Source: Maea johnstoni
Lineage: Eukaryota; Annelida; Polychaeta; Spionida; Magelonidae
DNA length: 64,000 nt
Assembly: GCA_963942565.1 (NCBI GenBank)
Contig: OZ012697.1
Coordinates: forward strand, 24,595,375-24,659,374
Direction of reading: 5' to 3'
A program made the position numbers and the translations under genes. Shown piece after piece: positions 48,848 through 59,943 of the stretch. Numbering within the stretch: position 1 is the stretch's first letter; each line of letters starts with the position of its first letter. The notes under the pieces are model-generated. The model was not told where the DNA came from, did not search any database, and saw nothing but the letters and a program-made list of their open reading frames with translations.

Positions 48848-49049
48848 TATTATGAGATTCACAATATGTTTTTCAGGAAGATTTTTTTCTTTTCTTTGAT
48901 ACCAAATGTAAAATGTCCACCTTGAAGAAGACAAAGAACACTCACTGGATGATCAAACTTGTGTGCAAGTGTTCACATTCAAAGTCTCACAGCATCAACC
49001 ACAAACAGAATTATTCTGAATAACTGTCTGATGTATCTTGTGTTGAAAT

Positions 49050-50815
49050 CAGATTTTGACAAACATCATCACCATGACAGGAACACAATTCCACACAGGC
49101 CAAGCGGTTCTTTCTACAAGAGCATGAGTCAGTACATGTACCACTAAGATTCCTCTACAAAGCAAATCTTGCATCACCTCGGAGGCTGACAATCCTTCAT
49201 AGTACACTGGGACAAGCTTCTCCCCCTCTCTTTTCCATCCATATTCCAGTGGGGATCCCAGGTCAGGCTTAGCAATGTGGGAGGAAATCCAAATCCTTGT
49301 TTGCCAGGCAGCCCTTCTGACATGCTGTTTCAGACTCTCTTCACAGGGTGGCAGCTTTGCCAACACACATTCTCGCTTGGCTGCAAGCTTTGCACGCAAC
49401 ACATTCATGTTTGAATGTGCTTCTTTTTCCTTGCCCTTAGGATCATACAAACTAGCAATGAACTTGCGAGCTCCAACAATTGAAGTGTTCTCATCATCAC
49501 CACCTAGGAAACCAGCTCAGCAAAGGAGTCTACCCCTTTTTCTGAGATTGTTTTATACACAGAATTTTTTCCTATGCCGAAAAAAACATGTTGAATCAAA
49601 CCCTGTGAGAGCGTGAATAGCAGGCAATACTTTCAGAAACAGTGGTGATTGTGAGTGACATATGTCATGTACTAGGATGAACCTCCGAAGGTCAGTGGTT
49701 CTGGTTACTGTTCCAGTCTCAATCCAGAATTCTTTCACTCTGTCCATTTGCGGATAGTAGTGAATGGCTAGCACCAGAACATCTGTGTCAGGCATTTTGA
49801 TGATGACTCGGCCTGTCATGTCATTTCTCTCGTTGTTGGCATGGACGGCATGTAGAATAATCCTGGTATCAGCTCCCTCATGTGTGCTGTAAAAATCTAC
49901 TGCTTCTTGTACACCAGCCAGTCCTATGCTCTTTGCCTCCTCACCATTTTCCAATCCTCCAGCAAGGAAAAGTTTTCTACCAGGGTGAGTAGATAACAGT
50001 TCAGGAGCATTTGTCTCCATATACTTGCAGAGAGAAGCAACGAGTGCCTGTTTGTTTGAAGGAACATTTACAATTTTTTTCCATGGTGGAACTGATCAAC
50101 CACCCATTACATGGTATTTCCTGCTCCCTTCACCAGCATCTGCCCTCCGCTCTCTTTCACCCACTTTGACAGAATTTTCATTATAGTATCTGTCAAATAC
50201 ATCAAAAACTGTATCTGTCGAACTCAACCAGCAAGTTGCGCTGATATGCACTGGCTAGGCTATCAAACGTACTGTAACTGTCTCCTGGCATCATTTGAAT
50301 GGCGGCCATTGCATCCCTGATACCGGTATATACACTGGATGTCTTGTCATGTTGTGGAAGCTCAGTCACCTTTGATACATCTGCTTCAAGTTTATGTCCA
50401 AGCTCTGATTTGGTGGTCTTTCTCATTGAGCCGTCATCGTGAAACAGGGCTGATGGAACTGGTCCCACAGGATGACTAAGAACAGATTCAAGGCTGATAT
50501 CATCCCTACAGCCAGCAATGTTGAGAGCTCGGCAGAAGATTACTTCTGGACTGATGCCTCCAGTCTTACTTCCCTGTTTGCACATAAATTTGGCTTTCAT
50601 TGTCATATCAGAGAAGGTAAGTACGCCAGATCTACTGATGGGGCTATAAAAGCTGCTTGTCTGCTGTGTTGAGAAGGAGGATTTGACAAATCTCTCCATT
50701 CGGTGTAATCCAGTATCTTTGGCTCCCAGTAGTGATTCTTGGACTTCAGGAGAGGCGTGTATAACAGTGGAGATGTTGATCAGTACCTCAGGATGTGCCT
50801 CTGTGTCAAATGGGT
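49050..50815 (-). pseudogene. Decayed gene of the ALTGCD(T/S)TS family, 5' truncated
   Basis: Read on the minus strand: DPFDTEAHPEVLINIS, SHPVGPVPSALFHDDGSMRKT, VFDRYYNENSVKVGERERR, VPPWKKIVNVPSNKQALV, HEGADTRIILHAVHA, MPDTDVLVLAIHYYP, LPAIHALTGFDST, VRRAAWQTRIWISS, WKREGEKLVPVYYEGLSASEV. This order matches a large family of uncharacterised proteins common in aquatic invertebrates and fishes. The conserved E-x-DTR, PDTDV and GCDTTS acidic motifs suggest a metal-dependent nuclease (PIN-like); that is inference. The usual GCD is GFD here. At least a frame change (near 50,210), an in-frame stop (near 50,095) and a change in the cysteine tail break it. Its 5' part ends exactly at the arm boundary. 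Confidence 0.6.
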
Positions 50816-50821
50816 CTGATA

Positions 50822-51640
50822 CCAGGATTATTCTACAAGCCGTCCATGCCAACAACGTTTTCGAGAGAAATGACATGACAGGCCGAGTCATCATCAAAAT
50901 GCCTGACACAGATGTTCTGGTGCTAGCCATTCACTACTATCCGCAAATGGACAGAGTGAAAGAATTCTGGATTGAGACTGGAACAGTAACCAGAACCACT
51001 GACCTTCGGAGGTTCATCCCAGTATATGACATATGTCACTCACAATCACGACTGTTTCTGAAAGTATTGCCTGCTATTCACGCTCTCACAGGGTGTGATT
51101 CAACATCTGTTTTTTTTCGGTATAGGAGAAAATTTTGTGTAAAAAAAAATCTCAGAAAAGGGGTAGACTCCTTTGCTGAGGTGGTTTTCCTAGGTGGTGA
51201 TGATGAGAACACTTCAATTGTTGGAGCTCGCAAGTTCATGATCCTAAGGGCAAGGAAAAAGAAGCACACTCAAACATGAATGTGTTACGTGCAAAGCTTG
51301 CAGCCAAGTGAGAATGTGTGTTGGCAAAGCTGCCACCCTGTGAAGAGAGTCTGAAACAGCATGTCAGAAGGGTTTCCTGGCAAACAAGGATTTGGATTTC
51401 CTCCCACATTGCTAAGCCTGAACTGGGATTCCCACTGGAATATGGATGGAAAAGAGAGGGGGAGAAGCTTGTCCCAGTGTACTATGAAGGATTGTCAGCC
51501 TCCGAGGTGATGCAAGATTAGCTTTGTACTTGCAGCAAGAGGAATCTTTGTGGTACTGACTCATGCTCTTGTAGAAAGAACCGCTTGGCCTGTGTGGAAT
51601 TGTGTTCCTGTCATGGTGTTGATGTTTGTCAAAATCCGAT
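50822..51640 (+). pseudogene. Inverted partial copy of the ALTGCD(T/S)TS gene
   Basis: The plus-strand copy of the 3' half: DTRIILQAVHA, MPDTDVLVLAIHYYP, HALTGCDSTSVFF, KGVDSFAEVVFLGGDDENTS. It keeps the canonical GCDSTS motif that the minus-strand copy lost. The C-terminal cysteine tail is clearest here in another frame (CTCSKRNLCG, then CSCRKNRLACVELCSC, about 51,523-51,615). It has no start of its own and is broken by frame changes. It arose with the inverted arm. Confidence 0.6.
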
Positions 51641-53009
51641 TTCAACACAAGATACATCAGACAGTTATTCAGAATAATTCTGTTTGTGGTTGATGCTGTG
51701 AGACTTTGAATGTGAACACTTGCACACAAGTTTGATCATCCAGTGAGTGTTCTTTGTCTTCTTCAAGGTGGACATTTTACATTTGGTATCAAAGAAAAGA
51801 AAAAAATCTTCCTGAAAAACATATTGTGAATCTCATAATACAGGTAACCTTGCATAAGTCGGATGAATTGGGACCAGGATTTTCTGTCCGAGATAGGCAA
51901 AATTAGAGTTATGTGAAGATTCTAAAACTGCAATGATAGGGATGGGACCAGCAAAGCCATCTGACTTAGTAGAAAATCTGACTTATAAGTGTCTGACTTA
52001 TGTAAGGTTGCCTGTATGATTAAATCTTATTTAATTTATTATTTATTTATTTTTTTGTGAGCGTTTTGTGAATTTTGCTAAATTGTTGACCATTTTCACA
52101 AATAATTTAGTTGTCCTGGGTGACTGGGCAACCAAATCTAAAAATCTGACAGCCAATATCCAATATAAGATATCTGTACAGGGTATGCTTCAGTTTGGAT
52201 GTCATTCAGATACTTTTTGGAATATTTGAAAGATTAAATATCATTTTGCACATTTTTCTATTATCTTCTTTTTCAGTTTTATAGGCATAGGAATTGCCAA
52301 AACGTTTGAATAAATCAGCCTTGTTACTCAGTTTGGTTCCTAAATGATTAAAAAAAGATGTAGGATTATATATATATGTGTGCTATGTAGCTAAGTCTGG
52401 TATTGTACTAGCTGAAAAGTTGATCTATGTGATGGTATTTGAGAAAAAGGTGAATCGTACCCTAAATTTGTAATAAAATTGGAATTTTCACCAGAAAAAT
52501 TTAGTAGTATGGCTTCAAATGTTTTATTTGAATTGTGAGCATGAGGCTTGTTGTAGTACACAAAATTGAGTGAACATACTATCCTCTTTAGCCCCTTCAA
52601 AAAAAAATATCGTAATTTCATACCTTTCAGCTTTTTTCCAGACATTATGTTACAAAAACGCATTTTCTCAGAATCTGCACCACTTTTGACAACTCCAACA
52701 GGCAGAATATTAAACTAGAGAGTATAAGCTTTCAAATGATGTATGTTGGAGGTGTGTGTGAGACCCGCCCAAAATAAATCCCAAATCCGGCCCCTGGCCG
52801 CTCCCCTATATCAAGTGCAATTTAATTTTCTGATACTATTTGGAGAAATGTTGATCTAACATTCCATCCTTGAAAAGTACGCTGATTTATGTTTATTACA
52901 GAAGTTATTTTCACTTGTACCATAGGCAGGGTCTTAGCCAGGATTTCAAAAATGCCTGTCCAAAACAGCATTTCAAAAATTTCTGCCTGTCCTAAATTAG
53001 CTACTGATC

Positions 53010-54359
53010 TACCGTAAGTCTCTGAAATCTCGGCCGCCCTAGGAAACTCGGCCACTATAATTAAATCACAAAATAATTATTGGGGAAACTCGGCCACCCC
53101 CAATCCATCTAAAGACACATTTCACCAAATGTCGGCCACCCAGTAAATTTCATTGATATCCCAAAAAAATAACATTTAGATTTCCAAAGTTTGCAATCGA
53201 TTTTAGATTATAAACAAATGTTTCTACTCTAGTGCCCCCATCTGCCAAAACACGATCGAAGTCCAGGCGTTGTGAGGTGGTGAAAGTTGATGACTTCGCG
53301 AAGATGATGAACGTTTCACGATCCAAGATAAAGTAAAAGTTATCAAATTAGGTTACATTTAACTGCCCTGTTTGAGCTATCGTGATATCCCAAAAAAATA
53401 ACATTTAGATTTCCAAAGTTTGCAATCGATTTTAGATTATAAACAAATGTTTCTACTCTAGTGCCCCCATCTGCCAAAACACGATCGAAGTCCAGGCGTT
53501 GTGAGGTGGTGAAAGTTGATGACTTCGCGAAGATGATGAACGTTTCACGATCCAAGATAAAGTAAAAGTTATCAAATTAGGTTACATTTAACTGCCCTGT
53601 TTGAGCTATCGTGATAAATTTCCAGTTCCCAAGACTTTATCTTGCCGATACACATTCAGAAGTTTGTTTTGTTGTAAAGATTAAGATAGCCGCGCGGAAT
53701 ATCTCGGCGATAATTGACTGTCTGGCAACAGTCAAGTTTGCCACAGTTGACAGCTGAGGTATTCAATTACACTGAACCACTCACATGCTCTCATGCATCC
53801 CACGAAATGATATGCTTTTCTGGGGCCCTTATTGAATCTTATTATACATCATCACATGTACAAGTACATCGCCATCAGCGGCATGGCGTCCCCATGTTGT
53901 TAGCAACCGATTCACCAATATGCATTATTCCTGCCATGTGCCTGTAGCTTGGCCGATTTATGCCGGCGCATGTCAATCGTTCGCCGTATGTGAAAACCGC
54001 CATTTTGAAAGTTTGACTTGTATAAGCCAAGTATAAATCTATTCGTAATTGGCGTGCGGCACCAAGAATAAACAAGTAAACAACATATAAGGTAGGCAAA
54101 TTCTTTTATTAGTGTTTATAGCAGAGGAATGGCAAGTCAGGTAGGTGGACAATAAGAATTTTGTGGGGGAAAATTGTGTTCTTGTGTACAAAGTAAGTGA
54201 TCGATTTTCCATCTAGCTTTCATTTCAATTGATAAAATCGGCGAATTTCGGCCACAGTGTCTAAGCTTTGATAGCTATTTTCAGTAAATCTCGGCCACCA
54301 TCAGCCAACGAAAATCGTAATTAATAAAAAGTGTCCGAGATTTCCGAGACTTTACGGTA
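53010..54359. mobile_element. TIR element with CCGTAAAGTCTCGG ends, TA target
   Basis: Inverted ends CCGTAA(A)GTCTC(T/G)GAAATCTCGG lie between TA dinucleotides. The interior has many CTCGGCCAC repeats at the ends and a core (AATAAACAAGTAAACAACAT... ACAATTTTCC) shared with 6,990-7,615, 31,960-32,110, 38,095-38,655 and 59,160-59,815. It is non-autonomous and inserted in an hAT-like MITE. Confidence 0.7.
53158..53615. repeat. Perfect 229-bp tandem duplication
   Basis: Two adjacent units (53,158-53,386 and 53,387-53,615) that read identical by eye. This is either a very recent duplication inside the TIR element or an assembly artefact. Confidence 0.9.
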
Positions 54360-54879
54360 CTTCAAATCCTTATACCAACTACATTTAATAGCCTATTGTG
54401 TCAAAAAGGGCAATTCACACTTCATCTATGTCCTAGAAGATGGTTTGTTAGGAAAATATTTAGTTATTATTAACCCCAAAATGTCAAAAATTGAAAATGC
54501 TTTATTGAAAATTTTGCCTGTCCAAAAAAGGAGGTTTTTAGTGAAACTACCTGTCCAAAAGACAGGCAGGACGGGTCCTGGCTAAGTCCCTGATCATAGG
54601 TCTACAGTGCTGACGTTTAATTCCTGCACTAAATGTGTGGGAAGCTTTGGAATAATACATGACCGCACGCCTGATTGCCACCCAGTTTACTGGGCACGGG
54701 TGCATGGATGACCTCACAACTTAACGGAGCTTTGATTCCCAAGCTATGTGGGTCATTGATGGGCTTGGCTCATTTTTGACATGTTATCCATGGGTGTTTG
54801 TACAACCAGGCACTGGCAGACGTTCGGTTGACTGGTGCAGGAATTGAATTATGTACTCAGGCACCAACATAACTTTCAG

Positions 54880-55535
54880 AGCTAACTTGCCATAGTAGCT
54901 AATTACTTTGACTTGCCTGACATAATTTTTGGCTTGCCTGAAATAAATTATAACATATGCTAGAATGCCATGTATGAATCATCATGGATGTAATGATTTG
55001 AAAACCATTTTCTTTTTAATTGTGTTGCGATGTCAGCATATTTCTAGGTATTTGTGCTGTTTTCTATTTAAAAATGTGTAGACTGCTAAGAAAATCAGCC
55101 TGCAAGTGCAAACTAAAATGTACTTGCCCGAGGGCTCTTTTTTCAAAATTGACCATGTGCCAGGGTTTTAACCATTTTCAGGGTTATTTTCATCATTTTG
55201 TATTTTCCAAATTAGCCACCAGTTGCAGACTTTCTGGGCAAGTAAACAAGACTTTTACTAGCCTATTCAGATTTTGCAAAATTATTACTGGTCCCACAAA
55301 TTTTTCTTGAACATAACTAGAAACAACCGCATAAATGTCACCGACAACATTTTATTTTCATTTGTATTATCTGCATTTATTTCAAAAATATTTGGGGACA
55401 TTCTTGTTAACAGGAATGTCCCCAAATATTTACTGGCCTTCTCGGACCAGTTAAGGTCTGTTTTTACTGTCGTTAGGCTGATTTTGGACATATGTATTGG
55501 CCTGGGGCTAGTAGGTCACTGTATGTGTCGAGCCC
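54880..55535. mobile_element. Probable relative of the CAGGGC-ended MITE
   Basis: It ends with TGTCGAGCCCTG (55,527-55,538), the complement of CAGGGCTCGACA, and holds CTTGCC/GGGCAAG repeats as in 42,133-42,481. The left end is unclear. An inverted pair of about 20 bases occurs at 55,390-55,427 (ATTTGGGGACATTC and its complement). Confidence 0.45.
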
Positions 55536-55539
55536 TGTG

Positions 55540-56874
55540 TTATTTTATTTTCATTTACCTCCCTACTGACCCGGGCCTCTCAGAAAAGGGGGGGGGTGGT
55601 GAATGCCCTCCTGAAAGAATGACTGCAGGTGGGTGTTATGCCACTAAAAAGTCGCAATGAGTGGGGGATGTGACAACAAAAAATGAATGTGCTTTGATTG
55701 AAAGTGAAAGAAGTCTTAGCAATGGAAGGGTTAAATATAGTTGGATTTGAAGCTAAATTATGTTATTGGGTTAGGCTTAGTTTAGACTTATGTAAATAAA
55801 AATCATGGGGTTTGGCTCCACATGGCTGTGTCCTTGTCTTCTCAATGTTTATACTTTTCATTTTTTTTTTGGATTTGACAGTAATAAAGGTTCCTGGAGA
55901 TTTTGTCTCCAAGAGACTCAGTCACGTCATCACACAATATCTTCAACATGACGTAATAAACCCCTCTAAATCCCTGAATAATACTATGAATTTGTATGGA
56001 ATATTTTGAAATGTTAAAAACATTGGTAGCTTGATCAAAGTTGAATTTATTAGCACTTAACTGAGGATATATCATATATTTTTATTTATTTCCATTCAAT
56101 TGATCTAATCTCACCTAACGACATCTCAAAAAGATTTCTGAAGTGCCTTTATTTCTTGAAAATTAGGTACACATGAACTCAATCAAACTTAAAAGAACTT
56201 CTACTGTTAACGAAAATAAATGCAGTAATATACTGATTGGCACTTCAATTGCATGGAAATAGTACCAGGGGCCAAAATTAGAATTGTCTTGTGACGAAGT
56301 CTCTTGGTGACAAAATCCTGGTTCCTGTGATAAACACTGGTTTACAACTTATTTGTGTAATTGTGTTGCTTGCATCTTTTTGGCAGATTCTGTATTTAAA
56401 GAATTAAAATCAAAAATGATTGGTGCGGTTTACTTGAAATGAAAAAATGCATGGTTGTCTGAAAATCTGTGATTCGTCATTAACTAGAAAAGGAATTCCT
56501 ATCATTTTTGACAAATCAGTGTTTCAGAATAATTGAAAAATGTGTTGTGCTGTATTTTTTCTATGAAGATTATGGATAATAAAATCTGAAGACATGTTCA
56601 TACCCAAGTGTTTTACTCCTGTGTGACTCTCCGCCCCCCCCCCCCCCCCCCATGTATTTTTAGTAGTGGTTCTTTATTAGACGATAAAATTAGGCACTTC
56701 TACTTTGATCAAAACAAAAAATTATACATAGAGTCCCAAAGTTATGTTAAAGTATTACCTTAGAGCCAAATATGTAGTTGATTTTTGGAGATGCTTGCCC
56801 AAGATATCACCTCGTTATTTTATAATCTAAACATTCTATATTTTAAATACAAGTTTATTATAAAGATGAGCAAA
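55540..56874. other. Unique AT-rich flank with direct repeat and poly-C run
   Basis: No gene recognised. A poly-C run lies near 56,634-56,651. Bases about 56,585-56,750 are repeated, diverged, at 57,820-57,975 on the far side of the zinc-finger pseudogene. Confidence 0.45.
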
Positions 56875-57600
56875 ACCAAGTCAGTCCATTTTAGTGGCTC
56901 ACAGAAAAGTTCATGCCGCTGAAAAACATGTCAAATGTGACAAGTGTGGAAAGCCATTCTCAAATGCTATTCAGTTACGATCACATGTTATAAGAGAGCA
57001 TTGGGATGATCACCAAGTTAAGTGTAATAAGTGCGACAAGGTATTCTCTCAATATCCTTCTTTCGCACTACACAGGAGGACCCACAAAGTAGAGAAGCCC
57101 TTCAAGTGTTGCATTTGCAATTGGGCGTTTACTACGAACAATGCCCTGATAGATCATATGTAGAAAGGCGTACTCCTCATCTGAATCTCTCAAAAAACAT
57201 GAAAATTCATACAGGTAAAAATTCCTGTAAATGTAAACTATGTGGCAAAACATATAGCTCCTTCTCCTCCTTGCATGCTCACTTGATGATTCACAGTGGT
57301 GAAAAGCCTTATAAATGTGAGTATTGTGATGTATGCTGTTACACAGCATCTGCTTTAAGAAGACATAGGAAAACTCATACAGGTGAAAAGCCTTACAAGT
57401 GCGATATTTGTCCAAAGGCTTTTTTGGTATTGGGTAACTTGAAAATACATAGAGTAATTCACACAGGTGAAAAACCCTACAAGTGTAATCACACCAGTGA
57501 GAAACCATTTCAGTGTGAGCAATGTGAGAAAGCATTTACTCGATCTACTCACCTTATTGCTCATATTAAAACTCACAATTCCAGTTCCGACAATGCTGGT
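56875..57600 (+). pseudogene. ZNF fragment (third zinc-finger copy), broken
   Basis: It begins abruptly inside the sequence matching finger 2 of ZNF1 (the part coding SLSILVAHRKVH) and continues through CDKCGKPF, CNKCDKVF and CCICNWAF fingers to a stop at 57,161-57,163. A stretch matching about one finger is missing there and the frame changes. The second part has fingers CKLCGKTY, CEYCDVCC and CDICPKAF, then jumps from the start of finger 10 to the linker before finger 16 (CNHTSEKPFQCEQCEKAF), losing six fingers. There is no N-terminal domain, promoter or exon 1 of its own. It is flanked by direct repeats of about 150 bases. Confidence 0.85.
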
Positions 57601-57639
57601 AGCCAGTTCATTGATACGGGTTGTATCGATGACAGCCCT

Positions 57640-57730
57640 AATATATATATTTATATATATATTATATATTATATATTTATATATATATTATATTATATTA
57701 TATTATATTATATTATATTATATTATATTG
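57640..57730. repeat. TA-rich microsatellite
   Basis: TATAT and TATTA units directly downstream of the zinc-finger pseudogene. The YIFIYI frames here are artefacts. Confidence 0.85.
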
Positions 57731-58040
57731 GGACTCGGCAAGCCTCGTCCCAAGACACAAAATCACTCACTCGTGCAAGATTCCTCCTCTTTCCATCCAC
57801 TCGTGATGGAACCTGTATATCTGAAGATCTGTTTATACCCAAGTGTTTTACTCCTATGTGACTCAAACCCTCCCCCCTCTGTATTGTAGTGGTTGTTCTT
57901 TATTGGAAGATAAAATAAAAAGCACTTTTATTTTGATCAAACAAAAACTTTTGTATAGAGTTCCAAAATTGATTTATATTGTTACCTTCAAGGTTGAGGC
58001 TCTGCCCACTATCTCGTCGGGTAGACGAACATCGCAAGCT

Positions 58041-58235
58041 ATATATGAACAGCTGGTTATGCACTGTAGATCTTTGATGGAGTTCGACATTCATCTATTT
58101 GCAACATGCTGAGCTTCACGAGTTAGTCACGGTGAGAGTGACTGATAACATGTTGTTCCAAACAGGAAGGTAAGGTCCGGCGAAAAAATGAAATTTGTAC
58201 ATTAGAGCCCACATCTACAAATATTGAGATTTTTG
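58041..58235 (+). promoter_or_regulatory. Promoter and exon 1 of ZNF unit 3
   Basis: A diverged match to 9,090-9,230: ATATATGAAC in the TATA position, then a TTCATCTATTTGCAACATGC start block, and a donor TTG|GTAAGT at 58,236 in the same place as the other units. The splice signal is kept despite clear divergence of the rest. It predicts a zinc-finger exon beyond the right edge of the window. Confidence 0.5.
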
Positions 58236-59046
58236 GTAAGTGAACACTGCCGAGAATAACGGCACACAATCACCCGGCCGCCAGCGTCTGCTCGACAAAA
58301 TAAATTAATTAAAATAACCTTTTCGCCGATCAAGACTCATTTGAAAAAGAATCACACATCATCCGACCCCTACCAGAGCGACCTCTCCTCGAGCGACCTA
58401 ATTTCGAGCGACTCGTTGACGTGCCGACCAGCATATTAATTTATAAATAAAGTATATCTGCATTGATTACAACGAAAAAACAGACATTTATTCATTAAAA
58501 TTGGAACTCGCGATCACGTGTTTTTCTCTGGTGACATGTCAGTACATAGATAGGTTGAATATTCGAAGTTAGAAGTAGTTTGATAATTCATTTCACGGCC
58601 GTAGTTCATTTCACGGCCGGCCGAGATTAGGTCATTTATTTCTTCATTTCCTTCTTCAAAGTCGCATTAAATCCCTTCCATAAAGTCAACGTCAGTAGTG
58701 AATATATGTTTCCTTTTTAGTTTACCAATAAATGTGAAGGGAAATGAACATATAATGTCTAATTATAAAAGGAGCCGGTATGCGTAGCAGTCGGTAATTT
58801 GAGGGGTCGCATTGATAGGGGTCGCCAGAATAGGGGTCGGATGATCGTGATTCGATTTGAAAAGGCTTCAGATTTTCGTTGAACGTTTTTTCTAATATTG
58901 TATGCAAGTTTTTCAAGAGAGCTATGCAGATTTTGGTAGGATGGGAACAGATTGTTGTTTGGCATAGACTAACAGAGCGTGGCTGAGGATTTTCGGCGGG
59001 AAAATCGTAAATAGATGAAAGTTGAATAAGATTGAATGGTTGCAGG
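58236..59046. other. Start of the unit 3 intron, nothing recognised
   Basis: The sequence just after the donor (GAACACTGCCGAGAATA) still matches units 1 and 2, then becomes unique. The minus-strand open frames have no protein-like motifs. Confidence 0.4.
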
Positions 59047-59935
59047 AGATTTCGTAACCAAACATCTTCGTACCCAAACATCTTCGTACCCAACAGATTT
59101 CGTCACCACATTTTCGTACCCAAAGGAAATTGATTGAATTAGATAATGGCAAATAAATCACTATTTTATAATTGAAGTCAGGTATAGACAGGTGGAAAAT
59201 AAGGAATTTGTTGGGGCAAATTGTGTTGTTTACTTCTTGACAATCTTGTGTACGAAGTTAGCGGTCGATTTTCCATCTAACTTTCGTTTCAATTGACAAG
59301 TAATATTGTAAGCATTGAAAGAAATGTTTAAATATGCGAAGTATCCTATTTGATTTTAGGCTATAAACGAACATTTCTAGGGCCCCTATATCTGCCTTAG
59401 ATGAGCAACCACTATCCAAATGTCTGCCAAAACACGCTGGTCGCGAAACCGGAAGTAGCGCCATTTTGAAGGTATAGACTTTTTGAAAGTATAATAATTC
59501 AATGCGTAATTGGCGTGCGGCATCAAGAATAAACAAGTTAACAACATATAAGGTAGGCAAGTTCCTTTATTAGTATCTATAGGAGAGGAATGTCAACGCA
59601 GGTAGGTGGACAATAAGGATTTTGTGGGGGAAAATTGTGTTCTTGTGTGCGGAGTTAGCGATCGATCATCCAGTCTTTCCATCTAGCTTTCGTTTCAATT
59701 GATAATATCGGCGAATTTCAGCCACGGTGTGTGAGCTTTGATCGCTATTTTCGGCAACCATCAGCCAACGAAAATCGTAATTAATAAAAAGTGTCCGATA
59801 TTTGCGAGACTAGATGGTTTTATTAGGCAATGGTAACGAAATCTCTTGGGTGCGAAGCTGCTTGGGTACGAACCAGTTTGGGTACGAACCAGTTTGGGTA
59901 CGAACCAGTTTGGGTACGAAGTCTCCTGATTTCGA
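59047..59935. mobile_element. Element bounded by inverted TACGAA repeats
   Basis: The left side has TTCGTACCCAAACATC repeated (59,050-59,125) and the right side has GGTACGAACCAGTTTG in tandem, about four units (59,865-59,925), in inverse orientation. Inside is a core of the 53-54 kb TIR family (59,160-59,815). I see no target duplication. Confidence 0.5.
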
Positions 59936-59943
59936 TTGAATAC

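Larger units (their letters stand above)
47872..52808. mobile_element. 4.9-kb insertion with 2-kb inverted arms
   Basis: The ends are TAGGAGAGCGGCC at the left and GGCCGCTCCCCTA at the right. The left arm 47,872-49,872 and right arm 50,816-52,808 are inverted copies (about five differences in a 300-base stretch compared), separated by 943 bases. TAT flanks both sides. The ZNF1 downstream flank has the unfilled site (TATATCTTCTATCAAGTG, near 22,010). The arms include a 174-base TA-flanked MITE and the 3' half of a gene, and the spacer holds more 5' parts of that gene. The superfamily is not assigned. Confidence 0.85.
52927..54592. mobile_element. hAT-like MITE (family A), interrupted
   Basis: The ends CAGGGTCTTAGCCAGGA and TCCTGGCTAAGTCCCTG are inverted, with 8-base flanks ACCATAGG and ATCATAGG (one difference). 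Compared with the 253-base compact member it carries a 1.35-kb TIR element at 53,010-54,359. This is the best evidence here that family A is hAT. Confidence 0.8.

Noticed and set aside
58722-59161. Overlapping minus-strand frames rich in FGYE/GTKM repeats
   Set aside because: Generated by the short TTCGTACCCAAAC repeats; no protein-like conservation.
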